Of a stretch of DNA of 64,000 nt, positions 35,689-42,765 are shown piece by piece. Under the pieces are notes generated by a model. The model was given only the letters and a program-made list of their open reading frames with translations, had not been told where the DNA came from and did no database searches. Source of the DNA: Apoderus coryli (Eukaryota; Arthropoda; Insecta; Coleoptera; Attelabidae); the NCBI GenBank assembly GCA_911728435.2, contig OU452205.1, forward strand, positions 14,514,260 through 14,578,259, read 5' to 3'. Within the stretch, counting starts at the first letter, position 1. Every line of letters begins with the position of its first letter. The position numbers were made by a program, and so were the translations under genes.

Positions 35689-36027
35689 ACAACGGTTTAA
35701 ATTTATGTCAAAACTGACCCTTATTTACAAATGTTAGCCCTATGTCATTTTTCTTGTCAAAGAGCGGCATTTATTTATGTTAAATATACAAAGTGTCGCC
35801 TTAAAAAAAGCAAGTTTGGTCGGTGCGTTTGTGAACTACCCAGTATAACTGATTTTTTTTTAAAGTTGTACATACATTTCTTCAGTGCCTAAAAGTTTTG
35901 TAAAGGACTTTTTTGGCTATCGCTTATAGATCTTGAGATATCTTCCGCCCACACACTAATGTTCCACCCTGTATAAAAGTGTGACGCATAAGGTTTACTA
36001 CTCTTATAATAAACATGATTTGCTTAC

Positions 36028-36212
36028 CTGACATAGTGGGGTAGGATGAGTACGCTGACTCAATTGAGGGATGTTGCCAGTCCATCGCTTTACAAGGTGC
36101 ATGTGAACCCATGTGCAATCTGGAACCTGGTAATAATAAACCGCCATATTGTGCAGCCATATTGTGATGATGGTAATCGTGAACCGCTCTGTGGTGTTGA
36201 CTGTACTGATAC
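36028..36212 (-). CDS. vg: vestigial, penultimate coding exon
   Basis: 185 bases with acceptor CTAATTCGCAG upstream and donor GTAAGC downstream. It completes a Trp codon and encodes YQYSQHHRAVHDYHHHNMAA, then QYGGLLLPGSRLHMGSH, and ends SAYSSYPTMS plus one base. The HHRAVHD and QYG-LL-P blocks are shared with Vestigial and vertebrate VGLL2/3 (VHEVY and RYGPLLMP types). His-rich and Ser-rich parts correspond to the region C-terminal of the Scalloped-binding motif. The overlapping ORF of 183 codons (36475-35924) reads through introns and is not the protein. Confidence 0.92.
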
Positions 36213-36330
36213 CTGCGAATTAGGAGTTCAAAGTGAAGTTTAAAAATATGTTGGCAGATTAATGTTATAGTAGGGGGACAGCTGAATTTAATATGAATTT
36301 TTTTAATTATAAGCAGAATTATAAACTTAC

Positions 36331-36466
36331 CACGCATCACTGGGATGATAGTGTTCCGAATAAAGGTCCGCCGCAGATGTTCCATGATGACTACTACTTG
36401 CACCACTATAGTGCTGACTATTCCAAAACGATGGTGGGAAATTCCTTGCGGACATTGGTGAGATAT
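36331..36466 (-). CDS. vg: vestigial, exon with the conserved MSxRNFPPSFWN motif
   Basis: 136 bases with acceptor CTTTGTTGCAG and donor GTAAGT. It encodes (D)ISPMSARNFPPSFWN, then SQHYSGASSSHHGTSAADLY and SEHYHPSDA plus two bases of Trp. The PMSxRNFPxSFW block is a hallmark of Vestigial and vertebrate VGLL2/3, directly C-terminal of the TDU motif. The intron to the next exon is only 118 bases (36213-36330). The preceding exon with the TDU motif (VDEHF type), which contacts Scalloped, was looked for on the minus strand up to 64000 and not found, so it should lie beyond the window. Confidence 0.93.
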
Positions 36467-37194
36467 CTGCAACAAAGAGTTAATATTAATTTTTAGAGAT
36501 CAAGGTGAATCAACTGCAAAGTGAAGTAAGCTCCCGCTGTTGATCGCTATATAGCAGAAGTTAGAAAGATTATTTCGACGAAAACCGCAAACACACAAGT
36601 GTAATATATTTAACTGACAAAAAATCAAATAATTTCTTTAGTGTGTAGTGTGTGTAGTTGTGACTTGACATTTATAAGACAAATATATACGAATCTGAAC
36701 CTTGCAACTTCCAGATTAACCCTATTATGATGATCAAAATTTCAGTAGTTACAATATTTTGACAATGATAATTGAGATTTATCTGAACAGTACTATCAAT
36801 ATGATCCAGAAAGCAATTAAGAGTTGGACACAGCACTAACGCCAAAAAATAATATTGGTCTAAATTCATAAGTATATTCTATATTGCGTCATAGGATTTA
36901 ATGTTTGTTTAATTTAGCAGAGTATAATTATTTTTTCATATATACATTACGGTAACCACTGAGAAACTGTGAGATTGTTTCAATATATTTGTTAAATTTA
37001 TGTACTTTCTTGTTTTACGAATCGAACGAAAAAACTGAATAAATGCTATACCAAAATATACAATCGAATCAGAAAAATATTATTACACATTGGATTTGCG
37101 AAATAGTCCTTTTTAATGTTATTCACAAGATACCATTTTGAAAATTGTTCATTCTCAGACTCTCCTTTAATTACTTAAACAAGTCAGGACGCCG
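36467..37194. other. Non-coding, start of the upstream vg intron
   Basis: AT-rich DNA directly upstream (minus strand) of the vg exon at 36331-36466. No exon, ORF or clear repeat was recognised. Confidence 0.45.
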
Positions 37195-37440
37195 ATTAAT
37201 CCAGTAACCCAAAGGATTCTAAATCTTCTAGAGATATCACACTTGATATGGATGGCCCCATTGCTACACCCTCTATTTGCTGAAAATAATTTTCTTCATA
37301 TTGAAAATAGGTAGAAGATAGTGTAAGTTCAATACCCTCAATAAAATCAGTCATAGGTATATCTGTAAATTTTCTGATTTCATTCCATCTTTTTTGAATA
37401 ATTGATTTTGCTACGTAAAAAATTTTTCTGAATCTCTCGA
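37195..37440 (-). pseudogene. Penelope-like element reverse transcriptase remnant
   Basis: The minus strand reads IPMTDFIEGIELTLSSTYFQ, then YEENYFQQIEGVAMGPSISS and VI. The pattern F-y-n-y-Q-t-G-v-AMGsplSpv-a is the conserved RT block of Penelope-like elements (YFQQIEGVAMG here). The rest is decayed. It faces the GIY-YIG remnant next to it on the opposite strand, so the two pieces were rearranged or come from two insertions. Confidence 0.65.
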
Positions 37441-37770
37441 AAGAAAATTACGCCAATCCAATTTAATCACATTCCATAAAACTACAAATCTGCTTAAAAA
37501 TAACACCTTTTCTAATTTAAAAACAAAAACATCTTTATTAAAGAAAACACATATTATATACGAAATACCATGTAATGATTGCAACGCAGTCTATATTGGA
37601 CAAACGAAGCAAAATTTGGATAAAAGACTAAACGGACATAAAAACTCCAAAAATAAAACCGCCCATTTAATTTCAACAACACAAAAATACTTGATACTGA
37701 ACAAAACACAACAAAAAAGGAGTTTAAGGAAATTATTTACATAAAAAAAAATAGTATCAATGATAGGGCC
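37441..37770 (+). pseudogene. GIY-YIG endonuclease remnant of a Penelope-like element
   Basis: The plus strand gives KTKTSLLKKTHIIYEIPCND, then CNAVYIGQTKQNLDKRLNGH and KNSKNKTAHL. This contains the two GIY-YIG hallmarks (IYEIPC and VYIGQT) and the following Arg-x-x-x-H pattern (RLNGH), as in the C-terminal endonuclease of canonical Penelope-like elements. The frame breaks at about 37740 where EFKEI would continue. No start or upstream RT on this strand. Confidence 0.75.
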
Positions 37771-38119
37771 GACATTCAATATCTGAGTAATATATATCAT
37801 AATCTCATACAAAGCGGTTAGCACACGCAACATTTTTGACGAACCTCGTAAACACAATAAAATATTCAATATCAATATCTATCGGTAGGTACCACTAAAC
37901 TGCAAATTTTATATTATATGCCAAAAAAAAAATGAACACACAAAGGAAGGAAAAAACTATACACCTACTTCACGACGTTTATCAAAATTTGCTTCGTTTT
38001 GAAAGTAAAAATATTTAATAATGTTTATTTATTTATACACAATTTTAATAAAAAGTTGTTAGTAAACTTGTGTCAAAAAGGTAATATTAAAAACGTTGCA
38101 AAAATTATTCTAACCTGTA

Positions 38120-38210
38120 TTGTGAAACTAAGTTGGTTTTGTTTCCAGTTAAAAAAAACCTGAAGAAGTTCCAAATAATGCAACGAAACGTTGTTTGTAC
38201 ATTTTGACAT
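38120..38210 (+). ncRNA. Hammerhead-like core in a probable Penelope-like terminal repeat
   Basis: CCTGAAGAAGTTCC, AAATAATGCAAC and GAAACGTTG occur in the order CUGANGA, a weak stem II and GAAA. The hairpin is imperfect (GTT with AAC plus one further pair). It lies about 350 bases downstream of the GIY-YIG remnant on the same strand, the place expected for the terminal repeat of such an element. Activity is doubtful. Confidence 0.35.
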
Positions 38211-38625
38211 AGAAATAAAAATGAACTATTTTTATTTCCAAAAATAGTTGTATCAATGTGTACGAACCTACATCCCAAAAATGTAAACCATAAAAATATA
38301 CAAGAAGGTTCAAAAAATACGAAATATAGTGATACATAAAGTAAATTTAATCACATTTTCTCGCTCCGTAAAATATTAAAGTTTGCTGAGTGTTAAGTGA
38401 ATAATAATAGGCGAATGTGATATCAATTTGTAACTTAAATTTCATAGATTTTAATAGTAGTATCAGAATATCGATTCATTTGAGTTTCTTTGCGCAACAG
38501 TAAATGGTGTCTATCTAATATATTAAATATTAATCAGAAAATATAAAAATCTATACAGTTGATAAGAACAATACCGTGTGGTACCTATTCAAACCAAGTG
38601 GAATCAAGTTGAGCCAAAATACAGA

Positions 38626-39618
38626 ATGACCCGAAAAAAGATTAATATATGTCCATCTTGTAAGAAGAACATAACAAAAACGCAGTTTAGCATTAAGTGT
38701 GAGGGGAACTGTGGAAAGTACTTTCATAAATCTTGTTCTGGGCTCACCAGCGACGAATTTTCATCGTATCAGAAAATGCAAACTGACAAAAAATGGTTTT
38801 GTCAAGAGTGTTCTTGCGATGATGATGAGGATGAGGACGTTGACGAGTACACTGAAATTCGTCATTTGTCATTAGCGTCTAAAAGTTCACCCCATTCTGC
38901 TGGACGACGTAGTCTTACAATTGAAGACACTGGGCGTCGTGGCCTTACTATTGACGATGTTCTACAGGTATTTAACAAAAAATTTGAAGAATTCGAGAGG
39001 TCGCTTAACTTTAAGTGGGCTCTGGTGGAAGATATTAATACAACCCTCAAGCAAATTCAAAAAGAAAATGCAAGCTTGAGAAAAGAAAACAACTGGTTAA
39101 AAACCAAAGTACAACAACTTGAAACTGATATGGATAGAGTAAAAGGGAGAATTTTCAGAGAGGAAAATGAGGAAAAGAAGAAAAATCTGGTAATATTTGG
39201 AATAGATAATTCAGATAATCCATCACAAGATGTGCTTAAGATTCTAAATAAATTGGAGGTTAATGTAGGAGAAAAAGAACTTAAAATAAAAGTTTTGCCT
39301 AGCGAAAAGCCAAGGAAACCTGTTCTCGTGACCTTTACTTCCAATGTGATACGAGATAGAGTGCTCGAGAAAAGAAAAATGAAAGGTTCGTTGCTGAGCA
39401 CGGAATGTAATATCGGTGGTGACGAAAGGAGGATATATGTCAACGAAGCCTTAGATAAGACCACTAGACTGTTGTTAAATAGTGCAAAAATTTTAAAAGG
39501 TAAAGGTTACAAATTTATATGGTGTAAAAATAATTGTGTATATGTAAGAAAGACAGAAGGATTGAATGCAGTTAGAATTAGAGATGCCACACACATTGAA
39601 GAACTTTATAATGCTTAA
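38626..39618 (+). CDS. CR1-group ORF1 protein: PHD-type zinc finger, coiled coil and FP-like C-terminal domain
   Basis: About 330 residues from ATG 38626; an upstream extension to 38578 would need a GTG start, so the ATG just before RKKINICPSC is preferred. A C4HC3 PHD-type finger comes first (ICPSCKK, IKCEGNCGKYFHKSC, WFCQECSC), then an acidic run DDDEDEDVDE. A coiled coil follows (IQKENASLRKENNWLKTKVQ and on). The C-terminal part with RIYVNEALDKTTRLLLNSAK and GYKFIWCKNNCVYVRK resembles the C-terminal domain of baculoviral FP-type proteins that recurs in insect retrotransposon ORF1s. Such proteins bind element RNA in the ribonucleoprotein; this role is from family knowledge. Confidence 0.85.
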   Translation: MTRKKINICPSCKKNITKTQFSIKCEGNCGKYFHKSCSGLTSDEFSSYQKMQTDKKWFCQECSCDDDEDEDVDEYTEIRHLSLASKSSPHSAGRRSLTIEDTGRRGLTIDDVLQVFNKKFEEFERSLNFKWALVEDINTTLKQIQKENASLRKENNWLKTKVQQLETDMDRVKGRIFREENEEKKKNLVIFGIDNSDNPSQDVLKILNKLEVNVGEKELKIKVLPSEKPRKPVLVTFTSNVIRDRVLEKRKMKGSLLSTECNIGGDERRIYVNEALDKTTRLLLNSAKILKGKGYKFIWCKNNCVYVRKTEGLNAVRIRDATHIEELYNA

Positions 39619-39676
39619 ATGTATATCTGTGTTTATGTGATTGTGTAAATTAGCAGGACAGTATTATAAGTTTTAT

Positions 39677-42475
39677 ATGTATATTGCTTTGATGCCGAGT
39701 AAGTTAAAGATTTGTCACCTTAATGTAAGGTCTTTGGTTGCTAATTTCGGTAAATTCTCCGACTATTTTCAGTATTCTGATTTTGATATTATAGGAGTAA
39801 CTGAAACCTGGCTGAAACCTTTTGTTGCTGACAACTGTGTGCATTTAGATGAGTACGTTTTCGTTCGTAAAGACAGGGATGATAGAGGGGGAGGTGTTGG
39901 TGTTTATATAAGGAACCATATACCTTTTGATATCATTCATTGTCAGGAAAATTTAGAGGATGTCTGGATATCTATTTATTTAAATAAGGTAAGAGTTGCT
40001 ATAGGATGTGTTTACAAACCACCAAGGGATAACTCGAAAAATTTTATTGACAGCTTGGAGAACGTATTTTTAAACCTTCTACCGCAGTATGATGAATTAA
40101 TCTGTGTTGGCGATTTTAATATTGATTTATTAAATAACGAGAATTCTATTGTATCTACATATAATGATTTGCTTGGGAGTGTGGGTCTTGTGCAGCTAAT
40201 TGATGAACCCACTAGAGTCGCGCTTACAGCACAATCGCTGATAGACCACATTATTGTCTCTGAGCAATGTAGGGTGTTGGTGTCTGGTGTTGAGACGGTA
40301 GATATTTCGGATCATGAGTTGGTGTATTTGCAAGTGGATTTTAGGGTTGAAAAAATTCAGAAACCCCCAATTACTTATAGAAATTTAAAAAATGTAAATA
40401 TTGACGCTCTTTATGATCACGTGCAATCAATACCTTGGCGAAATATTTTCTTTTTGAATGATATTGATGAAAAAATAAAAATTTTTAATGATAATATTAA
40501 TGTATTAATGGATATTCACGCACCACTTAAAACGATCGAAATTAGGAAACCTCATAAGCCGTGGATTACCGATAATATAAAATATCTCATCAAATTAAGA
40601 AATAAAGCCAAATTCAGGTTCAAGATCTCTAGGAGTCCAGTACAATTTGAATATTACAAAAATCTCAGAAATTTCGTGACTAAAGCTATCAGGAAAGAGA
40701 AAAGGATTTATTTACAGTCCACGATGAGATCTGCAAACAGTAAGACAATGTGGAACTCTTTAAAAAAACTTCAAGTGTTAAAAAATAATAACTGTGATAT
40801 TCCTGATCATATCGGTACTGCGAATGAGATTAATAACTATTTTGTTAACGGTGTTCCTCCAGTAAATTCTGGTCAGAATGTTAAAAATTATTACTCTGGA
40901 ACTAAGAATTCTATTGCTTCTGAGTTGGTGTTTCGTGAAATATCCGAAATTGAAATTTCTAAAGCATTATGCCAAATAAAATCTCAAGCAGTCGGGGCTG
41001 ATAATATTCATCTTAATTTCATCATATTTTGCTGTCCATTTATATTAAAATATATATCGCATATTGTTAATTTTTGTATATCTAACTCTGTGTTTCCTGC
41101 AATTTGGAAAACTGCTCAAGTAGTTCCCATTCCGAAAATTAAAAGCCCTCTAGAACTAAAGCATTTGCGACCCATCAGTATACTGCCTGTCCTTTCAAAA
41201 ATTATTGAACGTATTATCAAAGACCAACTTATAGAACATATAACGAAATATAATATTTTACCAGATACACAGTCAGGCTTTAGGAAGGGTTACAGCTGTG
41301 CGACTGCGTTATTGGACATTACTGATGACATACTAAGAGAGATTGATAAGGGTAGGTGCACTGCTGTGGTTTTACTGGATTTTACTAAGGCGTTTGACAC
41401 CTTGCAGCATGATACATTGATTTCTATTTTGAGGTACATTGGTTTGTCAGGTAGTGCTGTTGACTTCATGTCGAATTATTTGCATGGGCGTAGACAAGTT
41501 GTGAGGTTGAATAATATACTCTCAGATCCATTGACCATTTCAAGAGGAGTACCCCAGGGTACTATTCTGGGCCCAATTTTGTTTAGTCTTTACACTTCTC
41601 AATTTAATAATTTCGTTGAAAAATGTTCAATGAAAACATACGCAGATGACACTACTCTGCTCTATTCATTCCATCCAAGTCAATTGCAAAACAGTTGTAT
41701 GATTATTAATAGAGATTTGGATACTTTAAAGCGTATATCAGAAGAACATTCATTGACCCTCAACTCTAACAAATGTGTTGCAATGTTGTTCGGTAGGCCT
41801 GTGGACGTAAAAATATTAACGCAACGTGTTAAACTTTGCATTGACAATAAGGTACTTCCAGTTGAAAATAAAGCGAAATGCCTTGGACTGCACCTTGATA
41901 TTAACCTTAGATTTGACTGTCATATCTCTGAGTGTATTAAAAGGGCGATTTGTAGTCTTAAGCTTTTATATAACTCAAGACATATACTGAATAAAAAATT
42001 AAGAATTACTTTATGTGAATCTTTGGTGTTGTCGAATTTTAGTCACTGTGATGTTGTTTACGGTCCTTGCCTGACTTCATCTGCTGCACAACGAATCCAA
42101 AAAATACAGAAATGTTGCTTACGATTTATATTTGGCATTAAAAGAGGCTGTCCTATCAGTCATAAGCTGAGAGAGATTCCTTGGTTGGATATGAAGCAGA
42201 GGAGATTATTACATCGTTGTAATCTCTATCACAATATCGTTGTTACCCAGACACCATCATATCTATATCGGAAAATAACTTTCAGAACTGATGTACATAA
42301 TCTGAATTTGAGATGGAAGGGACGCCTTACACCTCCGACTCACAGAACTGGAGTCTTTGAGCGGTCTTTCACCTACAATATAGCCAGGTTTTATAATCAA
42401 TTACCAGAGCAGCTCAAATCTACATCGATTGTGACATTTAAAAATAATTTTAAAAAAATTCTTCTGGGGGGCTGA
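39677..42475 (+). CDS. CR1-group ORF2: APE endonuclease and reverse transcriptase, intact
   Basis: 932 residues from ATG 39677 (or 927 from 39692); the frame upstream is open to a TTG at 39641 but has no ATG. The endonuclease is complete: KICHLNVRSL, GVTETWLKP, GGGVGVYIR, VGDFNIDLL, LIDHIIVSEQ and SDHELVYL. The reverse transcriptase holds LRPISILPVLSKIIER, FRKGYSCATALLDI, VLLDFTKAFDTLQHDTL, SRGVPQGTILGPILFSLYT and the catalytic TYADDTTLLY (about residue 654). The C-terminal domain includes IQKIQKCCLRFIFGIK and TFRTDVHNLNLRWKG. All catalytic residues are present and there are no stops. It would nick target DNA and copy the element RNA in place. Confidence 0.92.
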   Translation: MYIALMPSKLKICHLNVRSLVANFGKFSDYFQYSDFDIIGVTETWLKPFVADNCVHLDEYVFVRKDRDDRGGGVGVYIRNHIPFDIIHCQENLEDVWISIYLNKVRVAIGCVYKPPRDNSKNFIDSLENVFLNLLPQYDELICVGDFNIDLLNNENSIVSTYNDLLGSVGLVQLIDEPTRVALTAQSLIDHIIVSEQCRVLVSGVETVDISDHELVYLQVDFRVEKIQKPPITYRNLKNVNIDALYDHVQSIPWRNIFFLNDIDEKIKIFNDNINVLMDIHAPLKTIEIRKPHKPWITDNIKYLIKLRNKAKFRFKISRSPVQFEYYKNLRNFVTKAIRKEKRIYLQSTMRSANSKTMWNSLKKLQVLKNNNCDIPDHIGTANEINNYFVNGVPPVNSGQNVKNYYSGTKNSIASELVFREISEIEISKALCQIKSQAVGADNIHLNFIIFCCPFILKYISHIVNFCISNSVFPAIWKTAQVVPIPKIKSPLELKHLRPISILPVLSKIIERIIKDQLIEHITKYNILPDTQSGFRKGYSCATALLDITDDILREIDKGRCTAVVLLDFTKAFDTLQHDTLISILRYIGLSGSAVDFMSNYLHGRRQVVRLNNILSDPLTISRGVPQGTILGPILFSLYTSQFNNFVEKCSMKTYADDTTLLYSFHPSQLQNSCMIINRDLDTLKRISEEHSLTLNSNKCVAMLFGRPVDVKILTQRVKLCIDNKVLPVENKAKCLGLHLDINLRFDCHISECIKRAICSLKLLYNSRHILNKKLRITLCESLVLSNFSHCDVVYGPCLTSSAAQRIQKIQKCCLRFIFGIKRGCPISHKLREIPWLDMKQRRLLHRCNLYHNIVVTQTPSYLYRKITFRTDVHNLNLRWKGRLTPPTHRTGVFERSFTYNIARFYNQLPEQLKSTSIVTFKNNFKKILLGG

Positions 42476-42744
42476 GAGTAGTCGGATGTTGCCGGATTTT
42501 TCATTGTATACAAGATAAATTTGATTTAGACAAACATTTTTGGTAATACTTTAGACATAGGTATAAGAAATACATTAGTAATTAAGTGTGTGGCTTTGTG
42601 TGTTTGTTTTTTGTGAGTGTGTGTATGCATGTAGAAATTAGGATAAGTGTATAAACCAGCTGAACTCTAGCAGGCAGCTGCACTCTTGCCTTTTCAGTGG
42701 CAACTAATGTACGCAATGTATTTTTTGTTGCTAACTGAATAAAG

Positions 42745-42765
42745 ATTATTATTATTATTATTATT
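42745..42765. repeat. (ATT)n tract: tail of the CR1-group element and target of an R4-type insertion
   Basis: Seven ATT units directly follow GAATAAAG of the CR1-group 3' UTR and directly precede the poly(T) (42763-42781) that is the poly(A) tail of the first R4-type element on the minus strand. It is thus shared by two elements of opposite orientation. Confidence 0.9.

Larger units (their letters stand above)
33191..35975 (-). mobile_element. Mariner/Tc1-like transposon with terminal inverted repeats over 300 bp, interrupted by a P-like element
   Basis: The left end TATAAAGGGTGGCCCATTAG matches the reverse complement of the right end, TATACAGGGTGGAACATTAG, and the match continues inward: AAAGTCCTTTACAAAACTTT, CATAAATAAATGCCGC and GACATAAATTTAA occur in both arms. 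The flanks are TA. A transposase relic lies near the left end on the minus strand. The right arm is split by the element 34561-35688: the left arm reads GGCGTTGTGGTTACTGCAG and the right arm gives the same sequence once the insert is removed. Confidence 0.88.
27684..36027 (-). other. vg: Last intron of vestigial (8344 bp)
   Basis: The donor GTAAGC at 36027-36022 and the acceptor TTGTTGCAG ending at 27684 delimit it on the minus strand. It holds a nested pair of DNA transposons (33191-35975), small mariner-type ends near 28435 and 28517, and three GC-richer islands without transposon signature. Between these islands the DNA is AT-rich with no supported gene. In Drosophila the quadrant enhancer of vg lies in an intron in the 3' part of the gene. 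Confidence 0.85.
38211..42765 (+). mobile_element. Full-length CR1-group non-LTR retrotransposon with (ATT)n tail
   Basis: Two intact ORFs (38626-39618 and 39677-42475), a 3' UTR of about 260 bases with AATAAA at 42738-42743, and a terminal (ATT)n tract at 42745-42765. The 5' edge is uncertain, somewhere between 38211 and 38600. The ORFs are in the order ORF1 then ORF2, spaced by about 60 bases. This is the only non-LTR element of its kind in the window without damage, so it is inferred to be a young and possibly mobile copy. Its tail touches the first R4-type element. Confidence 0.85.

Noticed and set aside
35924..36475. 183-codon minus-strand ORF over the vg exons taken as one gene
   Set aside because: It reads in one frame through a 118-bp intron and uses the wrong frame for the exon at 36331-36466. 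The splice-corrected reading gives the Vestigial sequence.
36046..36496. Plus-strand ORFs at 36046-36243 and 36293-36496
   Set aside because: Antisense shadows of the two vg exons, without known domains.
38578..38625. N-terminal extension of CR1 ORF1 to 38578
   Set aside because: The codon at 38578 is GTG; the first ATG in frame is 38626, directly before the zinc-finger region.
39641..39676. N-terminal extension of CR1 ORF2 to 39641
   Set aside because: It would start at TTG; the first ATG in frame is at 39677 and the endonuclease starts only after it.
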